In this document: piece by piece, positions 8,310 to 16,655 of the stretch | Layout of the letters: every line of letters starts with the position of its first letter | Position numbering within the stretch: the stretch's first letter is position 1 | Assembly: GCA_043758775.1 (NCBI GenBank) | Contig: JAYVMU010000062.1 | Coordinates: forward strand, 1-20,363 | Length of the DNA stretch: 20,363 bases | Direction: 5' to 3' | DNA from: JACMMS01 sp043758775 | Lineage (GTDB): Bacteria; Pseudomonadota; Gammaproteobacteria; Burkholderiales; Methylophilaceae | The notes under the pieces: model-generated | Databases searched by the model: none | Seen by the model: the letters and a program-made list of their open reading frames with translations, nothing else | Told to the model about the DNA's origin: nothing | Program-made: the position numbers and the translations under genes

Positions 8310-10103
8310 ATGAGCAATTTAGTAGAAATTTTAGTGCCTGATATTGGCAATTTCGAGAGCGTTGATGTCATCGAGGTGTTGGTAAAGGCTGGCGATACCA
8401 TAGAAATTGATGATTCATTGATTACCGTTGAATCTGATAAAGCCTCGATGGACATTCCAGCCAGCCAAGCTGGCACCGTAAAAGAAATCAAAGTAAAAGT
8501 TGGCGACAAAATCGCCAAAGGCTCATTGATTTTATTACTGGAAGCCGCTTCAGCAACAACGGGGACTCCTGCAGTTGCCGCTCCAGTCGCTGAAACAAAA
8601 GCACCGGCTGCAACTATTGCTCCAGCACCAGCACCAGCCACTGACAATAATGACGTGATGGCAGAAGTTGCGGTCTTGGGTTCCGGCCCTGGCGGTTACA
8701 CCGCTGCGTTCCGTGCTGCGGATTTAGGCAAAAAAGTAGTGCTCATCGAGCGCTATTCAACTTTAGGCGGCGTTTGCTTAAACGTAGGTTGCATTCCTTC
8801 TAAAGCATTACTGCATACAGCAAAAGTCATTACTGAGGCAGAAGAAACCGCGCATCATGGCGTAAGCTTTAGCGCACCAAGCATTGACCTAGATGCCTTA
8901 CGCAATTGGAAATCTAACGATGTTGTGGCGAAGCTCACTGGCGGTTTAAGTGCTATGGCGAAACAACGCAATGTCACGGTTGTGCAAGGTTTAGGCAAAT
9001 TCACCTCACCGAATCAAATTGCTGTAACCGCTGATGATGGACAAGTAACGACTGTAGGATTTGACAATGCGATTATCGCCGCAGGTTCGCAAGCGACTAA
9101 ATTCCCAGGCTTATCAGAGGCAACTGCTAGCGACCCACGCATAATGGACTCTACAGGCGCATTATTATTAGCTGATATTCCTAAACGCTTATTAGTGATT
9201 GGTGGTGGCATTATCGGCCTAGAAATGGGCACAGTGTACGATGCACTAGGCAGTAAAGTCAGTGTGGTTGAATTTACCGATGGCTTAGTGCAAGGTTGCG
9301 ACCGCGATTTAGTGCGTCCATTGCAAAAACGTATGGAAAAACGCTTTGAAGCGATTATGCTTAACACTAAAGTGGCGAGCATGGATGCAAAAAAAGACGG
9401 TATTCATGTGACGTTTGAACGGACTAGTTCTAAAGAAGAGCACGGTAATACAGATGCGCCTAAGAGCCCAGAAGTTTATGATCGTGTTTTAGTGTCTATT
9501 GGCCGTCGCCCAAATGGCAAAAACATAGGCGCAGAAAACGCTGGTGTAGCAGTAAATGATTACGGCTTTATCGCAGTGGATAAACAAATGCGTACCAATG
9601 TGCCACATATATTTGCTATTGGCGATATCGTCGGCCAACCTATGCTGGCTCACAAAGCCACGCATGAAGGTAAAGTGGCAGCAGAAGTCATCGCCGGCCA
9701 TAAAGTTGAGTTCCAAGCCTTAGCAATACCATCAGTAGCTTACACCGACCCAGAAATCGCTTGGGCTGGTGTCACTGAAATCGAAGCCAAAGCTAAAGGT
9801 ATCGCCATTGAAAAAGCCAGCTTCCCATGGGCAGCAAGTGGTCGGGCGATTTCTATCGCGCGTACCGAAGGTGCAACCAAGCTAATATTCGATAAAGACA
9901 CACATCGTTTGATTGGCGCGGGCATTGTCGGTGTAAACGCTGGCGAACTATTAGCCGAAGCGGTATTAGCCATTGAAATGGGTGCAGATGCGCATGATTT
10001 AGGCTTGACTATTCATGCTCACCCTACTCTTTCAGAAACTATCTGCTTCGCGGCGGAGATGAAAGAAGGTACGATAACGGACTTGTACATCAAAAAAAGA
10101 TAA
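8310..10103 (+). CDS. lpdA: Dihydrolipoamide dehydrogenase with N-terminal lipoyl domain, PDH E3
   Basis: Flavoprotein of 597 residues that reoxidises dihydrolipoyl groups and reduces NAD+. Residues 1-78 form a lipoyl domain with Lys44 in ESDKASM, nearly the same sequence as the E2 lipoyl domain. An Ala/Pro linker (about 80-112) joins it to the E3 body. That body has the FAD motif LGSGPGGYTAAF, the redox disulfide Cys156/Cys161 in GGVCLNVGCIPSK, the NAD motif VIGGGIIGLEMG, the second FAD motif IFAIGDIVGQPMLAHKA, and the catalytic His571-Glu576 pair in HAHPTLSE. An E3 with a fused lipoyl domain is known from Neisseria, Ralstonia and other betaproteobacteria, where it marks the PDH-dedicated E3. 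It follows aceF by 21 bases with an AAGG ribosome site. Confidence 0.97.
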   Translation: MSNLVEILVPDIGNFESVDVIEVLVKAGDTIEIDDSLITVESDKASMDIPASQAGTVKEIKVKVGDKIAKGSLILLLEAASATTGTPAVAAPVAETKAPAATIAPAPAPATDNNDVMAEVAVLGSGPGGYTAAFRAADLGKKVVLIERYSTLGGVCLNVGCIPSKALLHTAKVITEAEETAHHGVSFSAPSIDLDALRNWKSNDVVAKLTGGLSAMAKQRNVTVVQGLGKFTSPNQIAVTADDGQVTTVGFDNAIIAAGSQATKFPGLSEATASDPRIMDSTGALLLADIPKRLLVIGGGIIGLEMGTVYDALGSKVSVVEFTDGLVQGCDRDLVRPLQKRMEKRFEAIMLNTKVASMDAKKDGIHVTFERTSSKEEHGNTDAPKSPEVYDRVLVSIGRRPNGKNIGAENAGVAVNDYGFIAVDKQMRTNVPHIFAIGDIVGQPMLAHKATHEGKVAAEVIAGHKVEFQALAIPSVAYTDPEIAWAGVTEIEAKAKGIAIEKASFPWAASGRAISIARTEGATKLIFDKDTHRLIGAGIVGVNAGELLAEAVLAIEMGADAHDLGLTIHAHPTLSETICFAAEMKEGTITDLYIKKR

Positions 10104-10116
10104 GTAGATTATCAGC

Positions 10117-11484
10117 ATGGCCACAAGCGCTTTAATTAAGGCATTAACAGAGCTGCTACCGCAGGATAGGCTCTATACCGACCCGGTGGATTGTTATGCT
10201 TATGCCTATGATAATTCACGTAATTTTCATTCTCCGTTAGCGGTTGTTTTTCCACTGACTATTGAAGAAGTACAAGCTGTTATCCAGCTTTGCAATAAAC
10301 ACAAAACGCCTGTTGTGCCGCGTGGTCGCGGTACTGGTACCGCTGGCGGCAGCGTACCGGAAGTGGGTGGCGTTGCGTTGTCTTTAGAGCGCATGAATAA
10401 AATCATAAGCGTAGACCCAGATAATCGCATGGCGATTATTGAACCGGGCGTGCTAAATCAAGAGTTACAAGATGCAATCAAAGGGGTTGGTTTCTTTTGG
10501 CCACCAGACCCTTCCAGCGCGGCTTATTGCAGTATTGGCGGCAATCTAGCCACTTGTGCTGCTGGTCCACATGCTGTGAAATACGGCGTAGCCCGTGACC
10601 ATGTATTAGGCTTAAAAGCAGTGACAGGCAAAGGCGACATTATCAAAACTGGCTGCTATACCAGCAAAGGCGTAGTAGGCTATGATTTAACACGCTTATT
10701 GGTAGGTTCAGAAGGCACGCTAGCGGTTATTGTAGAAGCCACACTCAAGCTCACTCCCCTACCTAAGCATACTGGTGGGTTGACTGCTGAGTTTATCGAT
10801 ACTGCGAGTTGTGCTCGCGCAATTGCGGCAATTATGGCGCAACCCTATACCCCAAGCGCTTTAGAGTTTTTAGATAATGGTGCCTTGAATTTAATTCGTA
10901 GTCGTCACAAAAATCTACTGCCCGAAAATGCGCGTGCTTACTTGATGATAGAAGTAGATGGTGCACTACAAGAGATTAAAGAAGCAACTGAGGCGATTTT
11001 ACTCGCCTGCCAAGTGGATGGCTTAATTGAAGCCAAACCTGCGAAGGATACCAAAGCACTGTGGGCGGCACGCAAGGCTTTATCGCCATTACTGAAAGAC
11101 ATCGCGCCGAAAAAAATCAACGAAGACATTGCCGTACCTGTATCGCATTTACCCGAGTTGCTAACAGGTCTAGAGAAACTTGCAGCGCAATATCAAATCA
11201 GCAATGTAAATTTTGGCCATGCCGGCAATGGCAATATCCACGTCAATTTACTAGTTAATCCTGATAATACCGAAGAAATGGTGCGTGCTTACGCCTGCTT
11301 GGATGAAGTGTTTAGTCTGGTACTATCGCTACAGGGCACACTATCCGGTGAACATGGCGTAGGCATGGCTAAACGCCCTTTTATCTCACGTGAAATTGAT
11401 GAAACTACAATGAGCTTGATGAAAGCAGTTAAGCTGACGTTTGACCCGAGCAATATCCTTAACCCGGGTAAGTTATTTCCTTAA
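10117..11484 (+). CDS. FAD-linked 2-hydroxyacid oxidase (GlcD / D-lactate dehydrogenase family)
   Basis: Flavoprotein of 455 residues with an N-terminal PCMH-type FAD-binding domain: VVPRGRGTGTAGGSVP near 66-81 contacts the FAD pyrophosphate, and SIGGNLATCAAGPHAVKYG is the second FAD loop. The C-terminal FAD-oxidase domain contains NFGHAGNGNIHVN (near 363-375), a metal/substrate site of the family, and LSGEHGVGMAKR (near 408). No 4Fe-4S CCG module is fused and no glcE or glcF lies adjacent. It would oxidise a D-2-hydroxyacid (glycolate, D-lactate or similar) and pass electrons to a cytochrome, quinone or other acceptor. It starts 13 bases after lpdA with a weak ribosome site, so it is probably part of the PDH transcript. 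That context favours D-lactate to pyruvate, but substrate cannot be decided from the sequence. Confidence 0.82.
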   Translation: MATSALIKALTELLPQDRLYTDPVDCYAYAYDNSRNFHSPLAVVFPLTIEEVQAVIQLCNKHKTPVVPRGRGTGTAGGSVPEVGGVALSLERMNKIISVDPDNRMAIIEPGVLNQELQDAIKGVGFFWPPDPSSAAYCSIGGNLATCAAGPHAVKYGVARDHVLGLKAVTGKGDIIKTGCYTSKGVVGYDLTRLLVGSEGTLAVIVEATLKLTPLPKHTGGLTAEFIDTASCARAIAAIMAQPYTPSALEFLDNGALNLIRSRHKNLLPENARAYLMIEVDGALQEIKEATEAILLACQVDGLIEAKPAKDTKALWAARKALSPLLKDIAPKKINEDIAVPVSHLPELLTGLEKLAAQYQISNVNFGHAGNGNIHVNLLVNPDNTEEMVRAYACLDEVFSLVLSLQGTLSGEHGVGMAKRPFISREIDETTMSLMKAVKLTFDPSNILNPGKLFP

Positions 11485-11509
11485 AGATAGAACTAAACAG
11501 ATTCAGTCA

Positions 11510-12196
11510 TTAAGCCCTTGCGTCACAAGCAACCGATTTTATCTCGCTACCTGGAAATCGAGCTTTCATATTAGCCAACTCAGTTGCCACTGTTGCAGGC
11601 ACATCTTTAAGTAACAAACTCACGTGCTCTTTACCTTGATTACGCAGATTTTTGGTAGCTGAACTTACGCCTTTTGCTTTGAGCTCATTCAATAAATTAG
11701 TCGCTAATTTTTCATCCTGAAAAATACCAAATGAGATAGCGTTACGCCATTGTGGTTCTTGCACAATAAAAATATCTTGTATGCCAAATGCTTTAAGTGC
11801 TTCTACTTTAGTCTGCGCTAATGCAGTTGACTTCAACGGTGGTATATACACCCAGAAGCGCTGCTCTTCTTGTGAGGTTTGATTTTTTTCAATGCTGCTA
11901 ATCGCTAAGCGACTCAACTCGGTTTTAGCGGCCGCTAAATTATTTTTTGAAAAAATACCCCACTCGTAACAACTCGTTTGCACAGATGGAAGAGTCGCAG
12001 CGCTAGGCTCTGTTGGTGGAGCGGTTAATGTAGCTTTTTTAGGCATCGCAGCTAAGGCTTGGCTATCAAGTAAGCTCACTTTATTGGGCGCAATATCAGG
12101 TTTTATAAACGATTGATTCTGCTTAAACAAACCCGTATTGAAATAGACTGCCAAACCAATATTAATGAGCAATAAAGCCCATACTAACCATTTCAT
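11510..12196 (-). CDS. Membrane-anchored SPOR-like domain protein
   Basis: Protein of 228 residues with an uncleaved N-terminal membrane anchor (WLVWALLLINIGLAVYF, about 3-19), a low-complexity linker rich in Pro, Ala and Thr (about 50-72) and a periplasmic domain. That domain contains CYEWGIFSKNNLAAAKTEL (76-94), FWVYIPPLKSTALAQTKVEA (114-133) and ISFGIFQDEKLATNLLNEL (154-172). These alternate strand and helix like SPOR (sporulation-related) repeats, which bind denuded peptidoglycan at division sites. Cys76 and Cys225 could form a disulfide. It is last in the birA-coaX operon and starts within the coaX stop codon (ATGA overlap). SPOR-like proteins after coaX occur elsewhere in betaproteobacteria. 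The anchor is clear; the SPOR call and division role are moderately sure. Confidence 0.7.
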   Translation of the reverse strand: MKWLVWALLLINIGLAVYFNTGLFKQNQSFIKPDIAPNKVSLLDSQALAAMPKKATLTAPPTEPSAATLPSVQTSCYEWGIFSKNNLAAAKTELSRLAISSIEKNQTSQEEQRFWVYIPPLKSTALAQTKVEALKAFGIQDIFIVQEPQWRNAISFGIFQDEKLATNLLNELKAKGVSSATKNLRNQGKEHVSLLLKDVPATVATELANMKARFPGSEIKSVACDARA

Positions 12197-12990
12197 TCTT
12201 GTTCTCTTTCTAGTAAGTACAAACCCTGTAGCACAAGATTATCACGCACAAACACACGTTTTACAGAATCTGTATTAAATTTATCCGCTAATAATGGCAT
12301 CAATAGAACTGCATCACCACCAGTTAACACAATCGTCGTTTGCGTACCGCCCCCAATATGCTTCTGTAATCTAGTAGTTACTTCAACTATCGCGCCAATA
12401 ATCGCCAAACAAGCGCCAGTGTGCACTGCATCTGCTGTGTTAGTGGGAAAGTTTGTAGCTTTACCTGAGATGTTAACAACACTACTGGCAATACCATGGG
12501 TGCCATTTAATAAGGTTTGTTGTAGTAACCTTAATCCCGGCAGGATCAATCCACCTAAAAATTCTGCGCCGTGATGATTGGGCGCTAAAGCATCAATCGT
12601 CACCGCTGTACCTAAATCAACTACGATACATGGCGTTTGGTAGATACTCCAGGCTGCAATTAGCGCCGCCCAGCGATCGGTTCCCAATTGGCTAGGATGA
12701 TCATAATTACTTTTTACGCCACAGGCTAGGCTAGTAGATTTTGTCCATGTAATAGTTAAACCCAAAGCCTGACACTTTGCTGTGAGTAATTGTGCAACTT
12801 CTGCACCCACCACATTAGAAATGAACGCTTGCTTACATGATGTACTGGTCGGCAAAAACTGAGCAGATGCCAAATCAGCATTTGCACAAACACTTGGGCT
12901 TGATATTGCACCAGTAGCATCAAATAGCGCCCACTTAGTGCGTGTATTACCTGCATCTATTGCGAGTAAACTCCCCCTACCAAAACTCAC
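12193..12990 (-). CDS. coaX: Type III pantothenate kinase
   Basis: Phosphorylates pantothenate, the first step of coenzyme A synthesis. The 265 residues show the acetate-kinase/Hsp70-like fold motifs of the type III family: phosphate-binding AIDAGNTRTKWALFD (10-24, Asp12), the substrate loop GVKSNYDHPSQLGTDRWAAL (91-110) with catalytic Asp105, VVDLGTAVTID (123-133) and GGLILPGL (146-153). Type III kinases are not feedback-inhibited by CoA and usually require a monovalent cation. The start codon is GTG (12988-12990) and overlaps the birA stop as GTGA. The 3' end overlaps the next gene as ATGA. Both arrangements indicate translational coupling. No other start fits the N-terminal motif better. 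Confidence 0.94.
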   Translation of the reverse strand: MSFGRGSLLAIDAGNTRTKWALFDATGAISSPSVCANADLASAQFLPTSTSCKQAFISNVVGAEVAQLLTAKCQALGLTITWTKSTSLACGVKSNYDHPSQLGTDRWAALIAAWSIYQTPCIVVDLGTAVTIDALAPNHHGAEFLGGLILPGLRLLQQTLLNGTHGIASSVVNISGKATNFPTNTADAVHTGACLAIIGAIVEVTTRLQKHIGGGTQTTIVLTGGDAVLLMPLLADKFNTDSVKRVFVRDNLVLQGLYLLEREQE

Positions 12991-14021
12991 AGCGCGCTCC
13001 GTAGGCTAATTTCACCCGATGAAAACCGTTGCAAACCTGCGGCTGTTTCAACCAGCAAGATGCCATCCTCAGCCACACCGCTCACCACGCCTTGCACTTC
13101 GCGACCATCTGGCATCAGCAGACGTACTGACTTGCCCTCATAAGCATGATATTGCGACCACTCTTGGCGCACGCTGGCAAAACCTTCACGTTCAAAATCG
13201 CTCAATACATCTGCCAAATGTTTAAGCACGTGGCCTAGCAATACATTAGAGTCAACATTCTCATTTGTCACGCTGTGTAAATCGATAACAGGCTGATCTA
13301 TCGTACTACTCAAACTCTCAGGCAGGTTCATGTTGACGCCAATGCCTATCACCGCTGTGCTTGGGCCTTCCATATCGCCTTGCAACTCTATTAAAACACC
13401 TGCCAATTTTTTACCATTAATCAGTACATCATTCGGCCATTTAAGTTGCGCAACAGCAACATCTAAGGCATGCAAAGCACGAATCAACGCCACGCCCACC
13501 GCTAAACTTAAGCCCGACAAACCTGAAGCACCACATTGGAATCGCCATAACAACGAAAATGTTAAACTTGCGCCTAAACCTGCTTGCCAACTACGCCCGC
13601 GCCTGCCACGACCTTTGGTTTGCACTTGTGCAGCAACGCAAGTTGCATGTGCCACAGATTTGCTAACTTTTGGATTAGCCATTTGCCGCATTAAATAACT
13701 GTTAGTTGAATCAACTTCATCCAGTATTTCTAGCTTGAACCAAGCGCGTTGCTCGCCAATCGCCTGTGAAATTGCCAATTCATCTAACAAAGTAAATGGT
13801 GCCGGCAATTTATAGCCACGTCCAGGTACAGAATGCACCAACACGCCAATACTAGTGGCATGCTGCAAGGCTTGCCATACAGTGGTGCGAGTCACGTTTA
13901 ATCGCTGTGCAATCACTTCGCCAGAGTGAAATTTTCCATCAGCCAGTAAACGCAAAATTGGGAACGTATAAGTATTCATATCATTTAGCTCATGTAATGC
14001 CAGAATATTAGCACAGGCCAT
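12987..14021 (-). CDS. birA: Bifunctional biotin-protein ligase / biotin operon repressor
   Basis: Activates biotin to biotinyl-AMP and attaches it to carboxylases. With its DNA-binding domain it can also repress biotin genes. The N-terminal winged helix spans about residues 18-72 (LLADGKFHSGEVIAQRLNVT, then TTVWQALQ). The catalytic domain has the biotinyl-AMP loop GRGRRGRSW (137-145), KWPNDVLINGKKLAGVLIE (194-212) and IGIGVNMN. The C-terminal SH3-like domain covers about 295-344. The 344-residue frame begins at 14021, but Met15 (ATG 13977-13979) matches where E. coli BirA starts relative to FHSGE, and a promoter candidate at 14040-14069 would leave almost no leader for Met1. Met15, giving 330 residues, is therefore the more likely start. 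First gene of the birA-coaX-SPOR run. Confidence 0.94.
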   Translation of the reverse strand: MACANILALHELNDMNTYTFPILRLLADGKFHSGEVIAQRLNVTRTTVWQALQHATSIGVLVHSVPGRGYKLPAPFTLLDELAISQAIGEQRAWFKLEILDEVDSTNSYLMRQMANPKVSKSVAHATCVAAQVQTKGRGRRGRSWQAGLGASLTFSLLWRFQCGASGLSGLSLAVGVALIRALHALDVAVAQLKWPNDVLINGKKLAGVLIELQGDMEGPSTAVIGIGVNMNLPESLSSTIDQPVIDLHSVTNENVDSNVLLGHVLKHLADVLSDFEREGFASVRQEWSQYHAYEGKSVRLLMPDGREVQGVVSGVAEDGILLVETAAGLQRFSSGEISLRSAL

Positions 14022-14039
14022 GAGTTTTCAATTTACCCA

Positions 14040-14069
14040 GTAATACCAATTGCCGCCAAGTGCTATCAA
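14040..14069 (-). promoter_or_regulatory. Candidate birA promoter
   Basis: Read on the - strand, TTGATA (14064-14069) is a good -35 match. It is followed after 18 bases by TATTAC (14040-14045) as a fair -10. Transcription would start near 14033, about 12 bases before the first possible birA ATG and about 54 before Met15. The 113-base gap also has to drive glnS on the other strand. TAAAAT at 14103-14108 is a possible -10 for glnS, without a good -35. Confidence 0.4.
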
Positions 14070-14134
14070 GCACGCTATCTGCCAAGAAATGCTGCAAGCG
14101 TGTAAAATAAGCTTAATTCATTTGAGTAAACACT

Positions 14135-15901
14135 ATGTCAGCAGAAAAAGCCCCTATCGCACCAGCATCCAATTTCATTCGCGGTATTATCGAGCGCGAT
14201 ATCGAACAAGGCACTTACCAAACACGGACATGGGCAGGTAACCCAGGTGATGCAGCACATCACGCAACTGGCGCGCCAGACCCCGCAAAAATTCGCACAC
14301 GCTTCCCGCCAGAACCTAATGGCTATTTGCATATTGGTCACGCCAAAAGTGTTTTTCTAAATTTTGGTTTAGCGCGCGATTACAACGGTGTATGTCATAT
14401 GCGTTTTGATGACACCAATCCGGAAAAAGAAGAGCAAGAATATGTTGATAGCATCACTGAAATGGTGCAGTGGCTAGGCTTTGGCTGGAATGCCTTTGAC
14501 AGATCGCACTTGTATTACGCTAGTAACTATTTTGATTTTATGTACCGCGCGGCAGAGGCGCTTATCAGCGCAGGTCATGCTTATGTGGATGCACAAACTG
14601 CAGAAGAAATGCGCATTAATCGCGGTACGCTGACTGAAGCGGGTAAAAATTCACCTTATCGTAATCGCAGCGTTGCAGAAAACTTACAACTATTCCACGA
14701 AATGCGCGATGGTAAACATGCCGATGGCAGCATGGTGTTACGCGCTAAAATTGACATGGCATCGCCTAACATCAACCTGCGCGACCCGGCTATTTACCGC
14801 ATTAAACGTGCGCATCACCACAACACGGGAGATACATGGTGCATTTACCCCATGTACACCTTTGCCCATCCTTTAGAAGATGCAGTAGAAGGCATCACAC
14901 ATTCCATCTGCACGCTAGAGTTTGAAGACCAACGCCCATTTTACGATTGGGTGTTAGAGCGCCTTGCCGAGGCAGGTTTGTTAGCGCATCCGCTACCTAA
15001 GCAATATGAATTTGCGCGCCTTAACCTGACTTATGTGGTGTTATCTAAACGTAAGTTGATTGATTTGGTAGAAGACAAACACGTCAGCGGCTGGGATGAC
15101 CCACGCCTGCCAACGCTAGCTGGCGCACGCCGTCGTGGTTACACTGCAGAAGGCTTTAAGCTATTTACAGACCGCATTGGCGTTTCTAAAGCAGATTCAT
15201 GGATTGAATACACGGTACTCGAAGACTGCATGCGCGAAGTGCTGAATGAATCTGCGGAGCGCCGTATTGCCGTACTCGACCCGATTAAACTGATAATCGA
15301 TAACTACCCAGCAGACCAGGTAGAAGATTGCTTTGCACCTAACCATCCGTTGAAACCAGAACTAGGCAAACGCGTTGTACCACTGACACGCGAACTATGG
15401 ATAGAACGCGAAGACTTTATGGAAGTGCCAAGCAAAGGTTATTTCAGACTAACCGTAGACGGCATGGTGCGCCTACGTTACGGCTATGTGGTGAAATGCA
15501 CAAGCTTTGAGAAGGATGCAGCAGGCAATGTTACCGTTGTGCATTGTGATTACCTGCCAGACACCAAATCCGGCACTCCAGGCTCTGATAGCGTTAAAGT
15601 TAAAGGCAACATCCATTGGGTAAGCGCACAGCACGCCTACGCTGCGGAAATCAGGCTTTACGATAGATTGTTTAAAGAAGCGCACCCAGGCAGTGGTGAT
15701 AGAGATTATTTAGATGATATTAACCCAAACTCAGTGAGTACGATTACGGCTCAACTAGAGCCATCACTAAAAGAAGTTAAACCAGAAGAGCGCTTTCAAT
15801 TTGAGCGCCACGGTTATTTTGTAGCAGATAAGAAGGATAGTAAAGCAGGTGCACCAGTGTTTAATCGTACCGTGACGTTGCGAGATGCTTGGCAGAAGTA
15901 A
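14135..15901 (+). CDS. glnS: Glutaminyl-tRNA synthetase
   Basis: Class I synthetase of 588 residues that charges tRNA-Gln. The Rossmann catalytic core has RFPPEPNGYLHIGHAKS (56-72, HIGH at 66-69), RFDDTNPEKEEQEYV, the tRNA/Gln-site segment ITHSICTLEFEDQRPFYDWV, and the KMSKS-equivalent VLSKRKL (302-308). The two C-terminal anticodon-binding beta-barrels are present and the protein ends with PVFNRTVTLRDAWQK, like E. coli GlnRS. It is longer than E. coli GlnRS (554) mainly because of about 22 extra residues (roughly 31-53, TWAGNPGDAAHHATGAP) between the N-terminal helix NFIRGIIERD and the HIGH region. The start ATG is 14135. The following gene begins immediately after the stop codon. Confidence 0.97.
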   Translation: MSAEKAPIAPASNFIRGIIERDIEQGTYQTRTWAGNPGDAAHHATGAPDPAKIRTRFPPEPNGYLHIGHAKSVFLNFGLARDYNGVCHMRFDDTNPEKEEQEYVDSITEMVQWLGFGWNAFDRSHLYYASNYFDFMYRAAEALISAGHAYVDAQTAEEMRINRGTLTEAGKNSPYRNRSVAENLQLFHEMRDGKHADGSMVLRAKIDMASPNINLRDPAIYRIKRAHHHNTGDTWCIYPMYTFAHPLEDAVEGITHSICTLEFEDQRPFYDWVLERLAEAGLLAHPLPKQYEFARLNLTYVVLSKRKLIDLVEDKHVSGWDDPRLPTLAGARRRGYTAEGFKLFTDRIGVSKADSWIEYTVLEDCMREVLNESAERRIAVLDPIKLIIDNYPADQVEDCFAPNHPLKPELGKRVVPLTRELWIEREDFMEVPSKGYFRLTVDGMVRLRYGYVVKCTSFEKDAAGNVTVVHCDYLPDTKSGTPGSDSVKVKGNIHWVSAQHAYAAEIRLYDRLFKEAHPGSGDRDYLDDINPNSVSTITAQLEPSLKEVKPEERFQFERHGYFVADKKDSKAGAPVFNRTVTLRDAWQK

Positions 15902-16624
15902 ATGAATAAAACGACCACTGCCTCAGTTACATTTATTTTGGGAGTTGGTGCTGGCTGGATTATACAAGGTCGACATTGGGATGTTTTTGTTACCTCTTAC
16001 ATTCCAGCTTTGGCAACCCTACTTGCTGCATTCTACGGTGCAAAATATGCATTCCAATTTCAAAAAGAGAAAGAAATTGAGGATACGGCTAAGCGTAACC
16101 TAGTAAATGTGAACGCTGCAATTTTTACATTGTCAAGAATGGCCAATCAACTATTTATTTATCAGAGAGATGTGATTGCTCCAGCTCGAGAAAGTCCAGT
16201 ACGTCTTTTAGAGTTAAGACCTACTCTAGAAATAGAAAAAGAGCTCATTGAATTAGATATTCAATCGATATACTTTATATTAGAAACAGAAGACCGAAAC
16301 CTTTTAAGCGAAGTAATTATTGAAGAAGAGAGATATAGAGTCACAATAGATGCCATAAATACTCGGTCTCGACTTCATTTACAAGAGGTCCAACCATTAC
16401 TTGAGCAAGCAGGGTTTGTATCTGGGAATTTCTATGACCCAGTAGAAATTGAGGGATATCTAGGCTCACGTCTTTACTCAACATTGCAGCAGTATACTGA
16501 CCAGCTAGTTATACACGTTGATAGCACATTAATCAGTACTAAAGATGTTGCAAACAGGCTGAAAAATGCCATCAAAATCCTTTATCCAAATGAAAAGGTA
16601 ATTACTTTTACTCCGCCTTCATAA
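15902..16624 (+). CDS. Unrecognised two-helix membrane protein with cytoplasmic coiled-coil region
   Basis: I do not recognise a family. The 240 residues open with two hydrophobic segments (about 7-22, VTFILGVGAGWIIQG; and about 28-50, VFVTSYIPALATLLAAFYGA), an apparent helical hairpin. A charged, helix-prone stretch follows (about 52-165), starting QFQKEKEIEDTAKRN and rich in Glu, Arg, Leu and Ile, then a helical C-terminal part. The start ATG directly abuts the glnS stop (TAAATG) with no clear ribosome site of its own, so it depends on read-through coupling. Codon use differs from its neighbours: of 14 arginines, 5 are AGA, 4 CGA, 1 AGG, 1 CGG and only 3 CGT, none CGC, whereas glnS and corA favour CGC/CGT. 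This points to a recently acquired gene. Such helical-hairpin proteins include accessory or defence-associated genes, but no function can be assigned. Confidence 0.72.
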   Translation: MNKTTTASVTFILGVGAGWIIQGRHWDVFVTSYIPALATLLAAFYGAKYAFQFQKEKEIEDTAKRNLVNVNAAIFTLSRMANQLFIYQRDVIAPARESPVRLLELRPTLEIEKELIELDIQSIYFILETEDRNLLSEVIIEEERYRVTIDAINTRSRLHLQEVQPLLEQAGFVSGNFYDPVEIEGYLGSRLYSTLQQYTDQLVIHVDSTLISTKDVANRLKNAIKILYPNEKVITFTPPS

Positions 16625-16655
16625 TTACCAATGCTGAAGCTATTAATAAATTATT

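Noticed and set aside
8306..8647. 113-codon - strand frame opposite the start of lpdA
   Set aside because: Its Ala/Gly/Val-rich translation is the mirror of the Ala/Pro linker and lipoyl domain of lpdA; no independent support.
14060..14073. Small hairpin GTGCT-ATCA-AGCAC between birA and glnS
   Set aside because: Only five pairs, and it overlaps the candidate birA -35. Too weak to call a regulatory structure.
14050..14241. 63-codon + strand frame overlapping the glnS start
   Set aside because: The true glnS frame is certain from conserved motifs. This frame runs into it in another register and has no ribosome site.
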